From the NCBI GenBank assembly GCA_029817715.1, contig JARUPY010000426.1:1-64000 (forward strand): 64,000 nucleotides of DNA. Direction: 5' to 3'. Both the position numbers and the translations under genes were made by a program. This document shows positions 40,597-48,440 of this stretch, in pieces. The notes below the pieces were generated by a model. That model worked only from the letters and a program-made list of their open reading frames with translations. It did no database searches and was not told where the DNA came from. The stretch is from Melastoma dodecandrum (Eukaryota; Streptophyta; Magnoliopsida; Myrtales; Melastomataceae). Position 1 is the first letter of the stretch, and each line of letters opens with the position of its first letter.

Positions 40597-40923
40597 TCAG
40601 TCCGCGTCGCCCGGCGCGAACAGCGCCGCAAGGCCGGTCAGCATGACGAGCCCGCGCGAGCCTGCGAGCTTGGCGTCGCCCTCGTTGAGCTCGCTGTAGA
40701 GGATCGCGCCGGAGATCGCCGCGACGAGCGCGCCGCCGAGCCGTCGCGTCGCCCGCGGGACCATCAGCAGGCCGCCGACGACCTCCGCCGCGGCAGCAGC
40801 CTCCATCTCCCGACGTGACCAGCCCAGGTGCCGGAACATGCCGCGGTAGCCGCGATCGCCGACGAGCTTGTCGGCGCCGGCAAGCGCGACGGCTGCGCCC
40901 GCGACGGGATAAAGGTCGGCCAT
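40597..40923 (-). CDS. DoxX-like small membrane protein
   Basis: A 108-residue protein with three to four helices (PVAGAAVALAGADKLVG, EMEAAAAAEVVGGLLMVP, RLGGALVAAISGAILYSEL, GLVMLTGLAALFAPG). The pattern resembles DoxX-like proteins of unknown function. Start 40923 (MADLYPVAG). Intact. It converges with the CYTH-CHAD gene with three bases between, and is the last host gene before the prophage. Confidence 0.6.
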   Translation of the reverse strand: MADLYPVAGAAVALAGADKLVGDRGYRGMFRHLGWSRREMEAAAAAEVVGGLLMVPRATRRLGGALVAAISGAILYSELNEGDAKLAGSRGLVMLTGLAALFAPGDAD

Positions 40924-41096
40924 GGTCGTCATCTCCTTGCTCAAGCCTGGCGCGAAAACGCCACGGGCCGCCAACGCGGAGAGCGGGCGCGCGAATCCAC
41001 CGGCGAGCGGTTTGCGTACGTCTCGAAGGGTGAGGGAGCGGTGCCGGAGCCGCAGCGCCGGAAGCCCAAAAATCTCGCCAAATCAGCAGGCTATCG

Positions 41097-41145
41097 TGGT
41101 GGACGCGACAGGGATTGAACCTGTGACCCCTTCCATGTCAAGGTT
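41097..41145 (-). repeat. attachment site: 3' half of tRNA-Val(GAC)
   Basis: Read on the minus strand this is CCTTGACATGGAAGGGG followed by a T arm (ACAGG-TTCAATC-CCTGT), the acceptor strand CGCGTCC and ACCA. That is the anticodon loop and everything 3' of it in tRNA-Val(GAC); the 5' half is missing and unrelated DNA follows. A displaced tRNA 3' end beside an integrase is the standard mark of a tRNA-targeting prophage. The intact tRNA should be at the other end. Confidence 0.88.
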
Positions 41146-41304
41146 GAGCACTCCTGCTAACGCACTGATTTAGTTGATGTCCTGCGATTGAATGATCGTG
41201 GTTCGTTCACGGTTTTCAGCTCGTTTTTGGGGCGGCCCCAGATATCATCATGGTCTGTTCGCCAGTCTGCGCGACGGCAACTCAACAGCGCTGGCAACGA
41301 CTTA

Positions 41305-41892
41305 CTAGTAGTCAGCAAAGTCGCTGGCAAGAGGAAGCCAATCATCGGAAAGCATGACGTCGACCATCTCAACCGGAAGCGACACATGCTTAGCTACAAA
41401 CTCTAGATTGACTTGGTTCTGCTTGCGAGCTTCGTGAAACTCCTCGCGCATTTCCTCGGGGAAGAGCACCGCCAAAGCTTGGTACATCGCAAGCCGATCT
41501 TTGAAAGCTCCCAGGTCGCTAACCCCCAAATTCGCGACGTTAAGCGGCTGCAAAAGACTAGGCACCAAGTTAGTCACTGCTCTCCTCGTTTTCGTGCGGA
41601 AAGGCACACCGTCCAGGATATGGATTAATTCTTTGCAGCAAGCGACGCGCTGCATCGGTATCGGCGCTTGATCGGAGTAGGGGATAAGAACAACCTTGTC
41701 GAGCTTCCCGTTGATGCGTTGAACATAGCGATAATGTACGCCTAAAAGCGCATCGGCGGGGACATTTACAGGCTTGAGAATGATTTTGTCGACGGGCTTA
41801 TATTCTTCAACAATTTGAGCAACTACATCTTCTATCTCAACAGGAACTTGCGAAAATGTAGAGAAAAACTTGATGAGCTTTCGGACTGACAT
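41305..41892 (-). CDS. ImmA/IrrE-like protein with a degenerate zinc motif
   Basis: A 195-residue protein with the layout of ImmA/IrrE metallopeptidases: an N-terminal helix, a strand block HYRYVQRINGKLDKVVLIPY, the helix MQRVACCKELIHILDGV and the later LFPEEMREEFHEARKQ and VAKHVSLPVEMVDVML. The usual HExxH is KELIH at residues 87-91, so the first His is replaced by Lys and catalysis is doubtful. ImmA proteins normally inactivate phage repressors; this one may only bind. The codon use and lower GC suggest foreign origin. Not certain at family level. Confidence 0.5.
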   Translation of the reverse strand: MSVRKLIKFFSTFSQVPVEIEDVVAQIVEEYKPVDKIILKPVNVPADALLGVHYRYVQRINGKLDKVVLIPYSDQAPIPMQRVACCKELIHILDGVPFRTKTRRAVTNLVPSLLQPLNVANLGVSDLGAFKDRLAMYQALAVLFPEEMREEFHEARKQNQVNLEFVAKHVSLPVEMVDVMLSDDWLPLASDFADY

Positions 41893-41913
41893 CAGACGCG
41901 TCCCAACGAAAAA

Positions 41914-41933
41914 GGCCCGAGATCACTCGGGCC
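41914..41933 (-). terminator. rho-independent terminator, minus strand
   Basis: GGCCCGAG-ATCA-CTCGGGCC is a perfect 8-bp stem; AAAAA (41909-41913) provides the U-tract for minus-strand RNA. It lies after the gene at 41960-42190 and just before the ImmA-like gene, so transcription of the latter needs read-through or its own promoter. Confidence 0.85.
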
Positions 41934-41959
41934 TCCGAATCACCTACTTGCGCGTTAAA

Positions 41960-42190
41960 CTATCGCGCAGGCAGAAGTTCGCGCAAGGTTGCGGGGCGCT
42001 CCCCACTGTGAGGCGGCACAGAAGTCCTGTCGTCGCACTCAAGAGCCTGTCGCAGGGCGGAAGCAGCGGCGTCGTAGACGCGCTCCTCCGTCAGCTCCGC
42101 CCCTCTGCCGGGCAGAAGCTTGAGATTAACGAGGTCTCTTCCCTCCTCGAAAAGGAGCGAGAAGAGCCTATCCTTCGCGCTCGTTGTCAT
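41960..42190 (-). CDS. hypothetical phage protein
   Basis: A 76-residue protein, MTTSAKDRLFSLLFEEGRDL, then LKLLPGRGAELTEERVYDAAASALRQAL and an end ATLRELLPAR. Helical and soluble. No family recognised. It has its own promoter (-35 TATCAA/-10 TAAATA on the plus strand; see 42235-42263) with an operator-like repeat, so it may be expressed in the lysogen. Confidence 0.6.
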   Translation of the reverse strand: MTTSAKDRLFSLLFEEGRDLVNLKLLPGRGAELTEERVYDAAASALRQALECDDRTSVPPHSGERPATLRELLPAR

Positions 42191-42234
42191 ACCCTTGCTC
42201 CAAAAACAATCTTATCGGGAGTTTCCGACATCTC

Positions 42235-42263
42235 TAAATACGCTAGTTGATACGAATTATCAA
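42235..42263 (-). promoter_or_regulatory. minus-strand promoter with operator-like repeat
   Basis: On the minus strand, TTGATA (-35) and TATTTA (-10) are separated by exactly 17 bp. The -35 box is one arm of TTGATA-N5-TATCAA (42247-42263), a perfect inverted repeat. This would drive the gene at 42190 and could bind a dimeric repressor. Confidence 0.65.
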
Positions 42264-42276
42264 GAGTGCGCTTGAC

Positions 42277-42299
42277 AAAAAGCGGATCGTGTGATCCGC
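42277..42299 (-). terminator. terminator of the leftward (integrase) operon
   Basis: On the minus strand GCGGATC-ACAC-GATCCGC is a perfect 7-bp stem followed by TTTTT. It lies 174 bp after the integrase stop and just before the promoter for the next gene, so it ends the long leftward operon. The 42300-42472 stretch between holds no gene I can see and may contain integrase-binding arms. Confidence 0.85.
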
Positions 42300-42472
42300 G
42301 ATGTGCCAAAACAGTGCAACACCCGCTTATATCACGAGAATTCGGGTTGCATTGTGCCTATCATGCATCAGAATTCTCTCTGTCCGGCGCATTCCTATCT
42401 GTCTCTCGTAGTAGTACGTCACCTGTCTTGGCACCTATCCTCCGCCGACGCCGTGATATTGCATGCTCGCCC

Positions 42473-43702
42473 TCAACTCCGCTTTCGTAGGAGCTGGTGA
42501 GCGCGCTTCTTGGCCTGCTCGAAGGCGGGACCGATCTCGCTCTGGTAGTCGGGGTGCGCTGAGTAGTAGGTGCGCTCGAACTCCTCTTCCGACATCCCGA
42601 GGAAGTCGGCGGCCTGACGGGTCGGCACGCCGCCCTGGGCGAGCCAGGTGCCGGCCGTGTGGCGCATCACGTGCGGCGTGATGTGCGGGCCGAGCCCCGC
42701 GTCGGCGCGGGCGCCGCTCCAGCCCTTGCGCAGCTTGCCGGCCAGCGGGTTCGAGCCGCGGGCAATGACGTAGGTCACGGGCTCGCCGTCGCCTTCCATG
42801 TCCATCTTCCGCCAGCGGCGTAGATGCGCGAGCAGGCGCGCCGGGATGCGGGCCGGCGGCCGGCGCTTGTTGGTCTCCTCCTCGAGCGCGCCGCGGCGAT
42901 GCAGGATGCCGCGGTCGACGTCGATCCATGGACCGTCGAGGCAAGGTATCCAGCGCGCCGCGAGGATCGCGCCGCTGCGCGTGCCGGAGTAGAGGCCGAT
43001 CAGGACGAGGCGGGCGGTGCGCTTGCGCTGGGTGCGGGTTGATCGCGGCCGGCGTCGCGTGCGGCCGTCCGCGTCGCGATAGAAGCCGAGCGCACCGGCG
43101 AGCAGCGCGGCGGCCTCGGGATGGGTCATCGCCCGGCGCTTCGACTTCGCCATGGCGGGCAGAGTCACGACCGGCAGCGTGTCGAGCCCGTATGCCTTGT
43201 GGTAGAGATTGATCGCCGCGCCGAGCACCACGAGCTCGCGCCGGGCGGTCTGGTCGCTGACGGGACGCGCGCGGCGAACGGGCCATGCCGGCAGTGCCGG
43301 CCCGTCGTGGGTGCGCCAGCGCACGTAGTCACGACAGATCGCGCCGCGGATTTCGTTGGTCTTCTTTTCGGCAAAGAAGATAGCCAGAGGCACGCTCAAG
43401 AAGGCCAGCGTCTGTACTGCTGCCACCTTCGACTTCGGCGCGTTCTCCTTCGGCTCTTTTGCTTGCGCGTAGAACTGTATGACGTCCGTGATCGGAAGCG
43501 CGCGGGGGTCGTGGGTGCCTATCGCGCTCTGTTGTTGCTTGCTCGCAATATATCGCGCGAGCGCTCCCTCTGCGCCTTCAACATCGCCAGCGTCGCATCC
43601 AGTGCTCTCTTCGTGTCCGCCGGCATCGCGGATGACCCACACGGGCTCTCGGCCCTTGCGCTCGCGGAGGTAGAGGCGCGCGCCTTTGGCTTTTCTCGGC
43701 AT
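42473..43702 (-). CDS. int: tyrosine-type site-specific integrase
   Basis: Integrates and excises the prophage at tRNA-Val. 409 residues from ATG 43702 (MPRKAKGARLYLRERKGREP). The catalytic domain shows the first Arg in LIGLYSGTRSGAILAARW, the HxxR box in ITPHVMRHTAGTWLAQGG and the Tyr in EFERTYYSAHPDYQ. The frame is open further upstream to 43990 because one extra base near 43742 fuses it to the excisionase-like gene; the ATG start is preferred since the family begins there. Terminator follows at 42277-42299. Confidence 0.92.
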   Translation of the reverse strand: MPRKAKGARLYLRERKGREPVWVIRDAGGHEESTGCDAGDVEGAEGALARYIASKQQQSAIGTHDPRALPITDVIQFYAQAKEPKENAPKSKVAAVQTLAFLSVPLAIFFAEKKTNEIRGAICRDYVRWRTHDGPALPAWPVRRARPVSDQTARRELVVLGAAINLYHKAYGLDTLPVVTLPAMAKSKRRAMTHPEAAALLAGALGFYRDADGRTRRRPRSTRTQRKRTARLVLIGLYSGTRSGAILAARWIPCLDGPWIDVDRGILHRRGALEEETNKRRPPARIPARLLAHLRRWRKMDMEGDGEPVTYVIARGSNPLAGKLRKGWSGARADAGLGPHITPHVMRHTAGTWLAQGGVPTRQAADFLGMSEEEFERTYYSAHPDYQSEIGPAFEQAKKRAHQLLRKRS

Positions 43703-43957
43703 CTGGAACGCATCTCGCGGATGGCTTGCGGCGTCACGAGGAACTTTCCCGCGATTTCGCTCGACGGTCAATCGGCCGTGGCGGATCTCGGTGCGCAGCG
43801 ACGTGACGGTGAGCGGGCCCTCAGGCCAGAAGACGGCGCGGGCCTCCTCAAGCGTCATCTGCTCGTCGTCGCGCCAGTCGGCCGGGTCGGGCTTGCGCGA
43901 CACGCGGTCGACGACGCGCCGCGGCTTGCGCGGTCTCGTGATGCGTGGTGTCGTCAC
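43519..43957 (-). CDS. excisionase-like DNA-binding protein (one frameshift)
   Basis: From GTG 43957 it reads VTTPRITRPRKPRRV, then MTLEEARAVFWPEGPLTVTSLRTEIRHGRLTVERNRGK, a winged-helix AlpA/Xis-type fold. After removing one A near 43742 (GGGAAAGTTCC to GGGAAGTTCC) it continues FLVTPQAIREMRSRCREKPKARAS and stops at 43519. About 145 residues. Its start overlaps the stop of the nuclease gene (GTGA), and its end overlaps the integrase start. The position just before int fits a directionality factor. Confidence 0.65.
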
Positions 43958-44490
43958 GGCGTCGCCGCCTCCGCCTCGCCGCTGGCCCACAGCTTCTCGA
44001 AGTTGGCCTCGAAGCCGGCGACAGCCGCAGGCTCGCGGGTGAGGACGAGGTCGTTATCCTGCCGCTTCAGGCCCGAGTCGGAGAAGTTGGCGGCGCCGGT
44101 GCGCAGCAGCTTGCCGTCGATCGCGTAGCTCTTCAGGTGCATGTAGACGCGGCTGGGCTTGACCCGGATCGTCACGCCGGGCGTCGCGGCGAGCGCCTTG
44201 TATTCCGCGGAGGCCGGGTAGCGGCCCTCCTCGTCGCGGGTGCGATAGACGCGCACCACGACGCCGCGCGCCGCCGCCTGGCGCAGGGCGCCGATCACCG
44301 CATAGTCGGTGAGGACATAGGCGGCCATGTCGATCGTGCGCGTCGCCGTGGCGAGTGTGGCGACGTCGATGTGCTCGAGGTTTTCGGCCGGGCTCCAGTG
44401 GATCTCGGGGTCGGGCGCGGCTCGCGCAGTCGTTGCGAAGGCCGCGACGAGGACGAGCGCGAGAGCGACGCGGCGGAGCAGGCTACTCAT
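43954..44490 (-). CDS. secreted phospholipase-D-type nuclease (Nuc-like)
   Basis: A 178-residue protein with a signal peptide (LLRRVALALVLVAAFATTARA). One HKD motif: H118-x-K120-x4-D125 followed by G-x2-N (YMHLKSYAIDGKLLRTGAANFSDSG). Upstream IDMAAYVLTDYAVIGALRQAAARGVVVRVY is the family's strand-helix block. Single-HKD proteins such as Nuc act as dimers and degrade DNA. Its presence in a phage integrase operon and export to the periplasm are unusual; it might destroy incoming DNA. Confidence 0.83.
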   Translation of the reverse strand: MSSLLRRVALALVLVAAFATTARAAPDPEIHWSPAENLEHIDVATLATATRTIDMAAYVLTDYAVIGALRQAAARGVVVRVYRTRDEEGRYPASAEYKALAATPGVTIRVKPSRVYMHLKSYAIDGKLLRTGAANFSDSGLKRQDNDLVLTREPAAVAGFEANFEKLWASGEAEAATP

Positions 44491-44716
44491 CGGCGATGTC
44501 CTCGAATCCCCATTGGCGGCGGAACCTGATGCGGCGGCAGCCCTCGCGCGCAGCGGCGGCGGCGTCGAGGTCGTCGCGGGTGACGACGCGATAGAAGGTC
44601 GCCGTGTCGTCGCCGGCCTCGAGCGCGAGGCAGCGGGTGTGCGTCACCTCGACCGGGATGCCGGCGGCGGTGACGAGGCCGGAAAGGCCGAGCACGAGGG
44701 CCGAGCGCAGGATCAT
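44483..44716 (-). CDS. small exported protein
   Basis: 77 residues: MILRSALVLGLSGLVTAAG signal peptide, then VEVTHTRCLALEAGDDTATFYRVVTRDDLDAA and the end WGFEDIADE. Two cysteines in the mature part. It overlaps the next gene by eight bases. No family recognised; the tight packing with the secreted nuclease suggests a joint role, but this is inference. Confidence 0.55.
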   Translation of the reverse strand: MILRSALVLGLSGLVTAAGIPVEVTHTRCLALEAGDDTATFYRVVTRDDLDAAAAAREGCRRIRFRRQWGFEDIADE

Positions 44717-44949
44717 GGTGCGATCTCCGGCGCGGGCCGCGATAGGACGGTCGACGCGGCCACCGGTCCGCCGACGGCGGGAGGAGAAACCGCCGGGGCA
44801 GCCGCGCCGACCGAGGGGAATTCGATCGCCAGGCAGTCCATCGCCAGGTCGGCAAGGCAACGGGCGATGCGATGCTCGCCATGCGCCTGCGCCTTGCGCG
44901 CGGCCTGGGCGAAGTCTCTCGCGAAGGCGCGGGCGAGGGGGTCGGTCAC
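44713..44949 (-). CDS. hypothetical phage protein
   Basis: 78 residues. The first half is helical (LARAFARDFAQAARKAQAHGEHRIARCLADLAMDCL), the second half Pro/Ala-rich. It overlaps both neighbours by four bases (ATGA type), which supports translation. No family recognised. Confidence 0.5.
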   Translation of the reverse strand: MTDPLARAFARDFAQAARKAQAHGEHRIARCLADLAMDCLAIEFPSVGAAAPAVSPPAVGGPVAASTVLSRPAPEIAP

Positions 44950-45425
44950 ACGACCTCCATTCGTGTCGCGAGGCCGCGGGCCTCGGACGTCGCGTTGAAC
45001 TTCTCGGCGATGGCGCGGCGCAGGTCGATGCCGCGATCCATGGCGATGAGGTCGACGCAGATGACGACATCTGCAAGCTCGGCGGCGAGGTCAGATCCTG
45101 AGGCGCGCGAACCGACGAGCCCCATCGCTTCGCGATCGAGCTTCTTCATGATGTTGCAGGCCTCGCCGACTTCGCCGGCCAGCTCGTTGCCGCGGAAGGA
45201 AAGGCTGAGCGGCACGCCCTTGGACCACTCGACGTTGCGAGCGATATTGGCCAGGCGCAAGGCATCGAAGCCGCAGGTCACAGGAACCAAGTCGACGGTG
45301 CCCGTCGCGATCCCGATGGCGACATCGTCGCCGATCGCGCTCGGAGGTGCCGGCATGAGAGTGCCGTTCGCGAGGCCTCGCATCTTCTCGTCGTAGCTCA
45401 AACTCGTCCATAGAAAAGTCTCCAT
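44946..45425 (-). CDS. MazG-like nucleotide pyrophosphohydrolase domain protein
   Basis: 159 residues. The C-terminal half has the MazG-type helical pattern with acidic metal ligands: FRGNELAGEVGEACNIMKKLDRE, then LAAELADVVICVDLIAMDRGIDLRRAIAEKFNATS. The N-terminal half (METFLWTSLSYDEKMRGLANG) is unfamiliar. MazG proteins of phages hydrolyse nucleotides or (p)ppGpp. ATG overlaps the SSB stop (ATGA). Confidence 0.78.
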   Translation of the reverse strand: METFLWTSLSYDEKMRGLANGTLMPAPPSAIGDDVAIGIATGTVDLVPVTCGFDALRLANIARNVEWSKGVPLSLSFRGNELAGEVGEACNIMKKLDREAMGLVGSRASGSDLAAELADVVICVDLIAMDRGIDLRRAIAEKFNATSEARGLATRMEVV

Positions 45426-45910
45426 CAAAACGGAATATCGTCGTCGATGACGTCGTTGAGCCCACCTGGGGCCATCCGCTGCGCGGCGCCGCCGCCGGAC
45501 GGCTTGTCGCGCGTCGCGCCGTAGGCCGCGGCGTCGTCGGCCGGCGGCGGTCGGCGTCCGCCCCCGGCTTCGCCGAGCAGCACGAGCTCGCCGCGGAAGC
45601 GCTGGAGCACGACCTCTGTGGCCTTGCGCTGGACGCCGTCGCGATCGGTGTACTCGCGGGTCTGCAGCTGGCCGGCAAGGAAGCACTGCGAGCTCTTCTT
45701 CAAGTACTGCTCGGCGACCTTGCCGAGCCCCTCGTTGAAGATGACCACGTTGTGCCACTCGGTGCGCTCCTTGCGGTCGCCCGTCGCCTTGTCGCGCCAG
45801 CTCTCGGAGGTCGCGATCGAGAAGTTGACGACCGGGTCGCCGGCGCCGGTGCGCCGCACCTCCGGGTCGCGGCCGAGGCGGCCGATGAGCTCGACGCGGT
45901 TGTGGCTCAT
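45425..45910 (-). CDS. ssb: single-stranded DNA-binding protein
   Basis: OB-fold SSB: MSHNRVELIGRLGRDPEVRRTGAGDPVVNFSIATSESW, EWHNVVIFNEGLGKVAEQYLKKSSQCFLAGQLQTREY, then a flexible Gly/Pro-rich linker and the acidic tail DVIDDDIPF that recruits partners. 161 residues, intact. Part of the leftward operon with the sliding clamp. The start overlaps the stop of the upstream gene. Confidence 0.95.
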   Translation of the reverse strand: MSHNRVELIGRLGRDPEVRRTGAGDPVVNFSIATSESWRDKATGDRKERTEWHNVVIFNEGLGKVAEQYLKKSSQCFLAGQLQTREYTDRDGVQRKATEVVLQRFRGELVLLGEAGGGRRPPPADDAAAYGATRDKPSGGGAAQRMAPGGLNDVIDDDIPF

Positions 45911-46185
45911 AGGTGCCCCGGCGAGAGGCGCAGCGTCGCCAGCGGCAGCCGTTCTCGGGCGAACGGGTTGCCGCGCCCGTCGCCGAACACCAGCTCGGCG
46001 TAGCGCAGCCCGTCGGCGCCGGTGACGATCGCCTCCACCGTCATCTCCGCGCTGAAGCTGTTCAGCACCACGACCGACCCGACGCCGATCTCGGCCGACG
46101 GTGCGGCGGCCGGCGCTTCGACGGCCGATCCGGTCGGCGTGTCGCCCGGCACTACGCGCAGTCTCGATTGAGCCCTTTTCATCAT
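45907..46185 (-). CDS. YodC/DUF2158-like small beta-barrel protein
   Basis: 92 residues. After a basic N-terminus (MMKRAQSRLRVVPG) and a Pro/Ala linker comes IGVGSVVVLNSFSAEMTVEAIV, then LRYAELVFGDGRGNPFARERLPLATLRL. This resembles the DUF2158 fold (V-x2-GDVV-x-L-x-S-G...MTV). The family is common in phages, role unknown. Moderately sure. Confidence 0.5.
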   Translation of the reverse strand: MMKRAQSRLRVVPGDTPTGSAVEAPAAAPSAEIGVGSVVVLNSFSAEMTVEAIVTGADGLRYAELVFGDGRGNPFARERLPLATLRLSPGHL

Positions 46186-46210
46186 CCGTCCTCCGTCAAA
46201 AAAAGTTCGG

Positions 46211-47356
46211 TCACACCCGCATCGGCATCAGCACGAGCAGCAGGTCGTCCTGTCCGCTCGACGTCGCTTCGCGGAACAAGGCCGGCGCACCGGGCTCGGC
46301 CATCTCAAGACGCACGCTGTCGCCGTCGAGCGTGTCCAGGATCTCGCCGAGGTAGGAGACGTTGAAGCCGATCTCGACCGGCGCGGCGTCATAGTCGATC
46401 TCGATCTCGTCGGCGGCGTCGCCGGCGTCGGGGCTCTTCACGGACAACACCAGCGCGCCGTCGGCGAAGGCGAGCTTCGCGGCGCGGCCGCGCTCCGACG
46501 AGATGCAGGCGACGCGCTCGGCCGCCTCGCGGCAGGCCATCCGGTCGAGCGTCGCCCGCTTGTCGTTGCCGCGCGGCACGACGCGCTGGTAGTCCGGGAA
46601 GGTGCCGTCAATCAGCTTGGTGGCGAAGATGGTGGGCGCGCCCTTGCCGGGGATGGTCGCCACGAGACGCCGCGAGTCGAGGCACACTTCGATCGGCGCC
46701 TCGGCGTCCTTGGCGAGGCGGCGCATCTCGGCGATCGCCTTCTTCGGGACGATGATGCCGGGCATGCCGGCGGCGCCGTCGGGTGCCTCGCACTGGCACT
46801 GCGCGAGGCGGTGGCCGTCGGTCGCGACGGCGCGCAGCATGGCGGTGCCCTCGACGTCGGGCGCGTGGATGTAGATGCCATTGAGGTAGTAGCGCGTCTC
46901 CTCGTTGGAGATCGCGAAGGCGGTCTTGCCGAACAGGCGCAGCAAAGCGGCGGGCTCGATTGCGAAGGCGTGGCTCGGCTCGATCGGTGGCACGTCGGGA
47001 TAGTCGGCGGGGTGCAGCGTGTGCAGCGTGGTGCGGCCGCGCCCGGCGCGCATCACCAGGCTCGCCTCGTCGCGCTCGATGCGGATCTCCGCGCCGGACG
47101 GCAGCTTGGCGACGACGTCGGCGAGAAGCCGCGCCGGCGCCGTGGCGAGGCCGGGCGCGCCGACGTCGGCGCGGACAACCGTGCTCACCGCGATGTCGAG
47201 ATCGGTGCCGCGCAGCCACAGCTCCCCGTGCTCTCCACCCTGGCGCGCCTCCAGATGGAGATGCGACAGAATCGGGATGGTGGTGCGGGTCTCGACGATC
47301 CTGGCGACGCGCCCGAGCGCGGCGTGGAGCGCGTCGCGCTCGAGCGTGAGCTTCAT
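46211..47356 (-). CDS. dnaN: DNA polymerase III sliding clamp (beta subunit), phage copy
   Basis: 381 residues, intact, with the three clamp domains: N-terminal MKLTLERDALHAALGRVARIVETRTTIPILSHLHLEA, middle FAISNEETRYYLNGIYIHA and DGHRLAQCQCE, C-terminal IDYDAAPVEIGFNVSYLGEILDTLDGDSVRLEM ending LLLVLMPMRV. The last motif (PMR-V) is the conserved clamp C-terminus. It is a bacterial-type dnaN in a phage operon; the host must have its own. It could recruit host Pol III to phage DNA. Confidence 0.95.
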   Translation of the reverse strand: MKLTLERDALHAALGRVARIVETRTTIPILSHLHLEARQGGEHGELWLRGTDLDIAVSTVVRADVGAPGLATAPARLLADVVAKLPSGAEIRIERDEASLVMRAGRGRTTLHTLHPADYPDVPPIEPSHAFAIEPAALLRLFGKTAFAISNEETRYYLNGIYIHAPDVEGTAMLRAVATDGHRLAQCQCEAPDGAAGMPGIIVPKKAIAEMRRLAKDAEAPIEVCLDSRRLVATIPGKGAPTIFATKLIDGTFPDYQRVVPRGNDKRATLDRMACREAAERVACISSERGRAAKLAFADGALVLSVKSPDAGDAADEIEIDYDAAPVEIGFNVSYLGEILDTLDGDSVRLEMAEPGAPALFREATSSGQDDLLLVLMPMRV

Positions 47357-47360
47357 GAGA

Positions 47361-48395
47361 TCAGCGCCCGGTCTGCTCGGCTTCCGGCGCGCCCTCGTAG
47401 GCGGGCAGGCCGGTGCGGGTGGCGGCGTCGAGCAGGTCGTTCTGCACCTGAGCGCGCAGCCAGAACTCGGGGCGGTAGAGCTGGTAGAACCAGATCACGT
47501 CGGCGCCCTTCATGCGGTAGCGCAGGCGCGCCGGCATGCGGACGGGGTCGCCATCGACGAAGGCCGCGACCGAGATCATGAAGACGCCGGGGATGTCCAC
47601 GGTCTCGCCGGACGCGTTGGTGTGCGAGCTTTCGAAGACGAGCGTGCGCTCGCCGGACTGCAGGCGTTCCTTGCGCTTCACCTTCTGGCCGACGTGGATC
47701 TCGAGGTCGCGCGACAGGGCGACGATCTCGGTCGGGATCGCCATCTTCTCCTTGAAGAGGCTCTCGTACTGGCGCCGCTCCTCGTCGTAGGGGGCGGTCA
47801 GCTCGTCGACGTGGTCCTCAAGGAAAATCGCGAAGTCGGCCTGCTCCATCGCGACGCCGTTCTTGGCCATCCAGGCCTTGAACTCGTCAGTGAGCGGGAA
47901 GGCGTACTCGACGCGGTGGTCGCCGTAGCGGGCGAGCGCCTCGGGAGGGAGGTCGAGCGCGTCATCCTTCGTGTTGGCGCTGTGATGGTAGTTCAGGATC
48001 GCCGTGAGCTTCGGCGTCGGCCATGCGGTCTGCGCAAAGATCGCCGAGTCCTCGTCCTTGTGACGGTTCACAAGGTCGACGAAGCTCTGCAGCGTCGTGA
48101 CCTTCGCAAGGCCCTTGCGGCGCTCGGGCGCGTGCTCGAACTCGCCGAAGAACTTGCGGATCGGCTCCAGCACCGGGCCGCTGGCGGTGTGCTTGACGAG
48201 CAGGGTGATCTCGTGGGGCAGACCGTTGATGGCTTCTGGCAGCGCGACCGCCACCGTCTCGACCTTCTGCGCCTCGCGGCCGATCTCGACGATGCGGTCG
48301 AGCATGTCGGGCTGGCGCACGAGGAGGGTCGTGGCTTCCGGCGGCAGCAGGCCGCCGTGGAAGTCGGACTGGGCGTCGATAGTGGTCTCGGTCAT
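47361..48395 (-). CDS. DUF2303 family phage protein
   Basis: 344 residues, intact. Family blocks: TLQSFVDLVNRHKDEDSAIFA, LTAILNYHHSA, HRVEYAFPLTDEFKAWMAKNG, MEQADFAIFLEDHVDEL and LVFESSHTNASGETVDIPGVFMISV. DUF2303 proteins occur in proteobacterial phages beside SSB or recombination genes; function unknown. It precedes dnaN with a 4-bp gap. Confidence 0.82.
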   Translation of the reverse strand: MTETTIDAQSDFHGGLLPPEATTLLVRQPDMLDRIVEIGREAQKVETVAVALPEAINGLPHEITLLVKHTASGPVLEPIRKFFGEFEHAPERRKGLAKVTTLQSFVDLVNRHKDEDSAIFAQTAWPTPKLTAILNYHHSANTKDDALDLPPEALARYGDHRVEYAFPLTDEFKAWMAKNGVAMEQADFAIFLEDHVDELTAPYDEERRQYESLFKEKMAIPTEIVALSRDLEIHVGQKVKRKERLQSGERTLVFESSHTNASGETVDIPGVFMISVAAFVDGDPVRMPARLRYRMKGADVIWFYQLYRPEFWLRAQVQNDLLDAATRTGLPAYEGAPEAEQTGR

Positions 48396-48440
48396 GGTCG
48401 GGCTCTCTCGGGCTGGTCGGAAAGGTGGACGCGAAACGGT

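Noticed and set aside
43730..43760. Programmed ribosomal frameshift between excisionase and integrase (GGGAAAG)
   Set aside because: The heptamer is not in the frame required for slippage and the change needed is loss of one base; similar extra bases occur throughout the contig.
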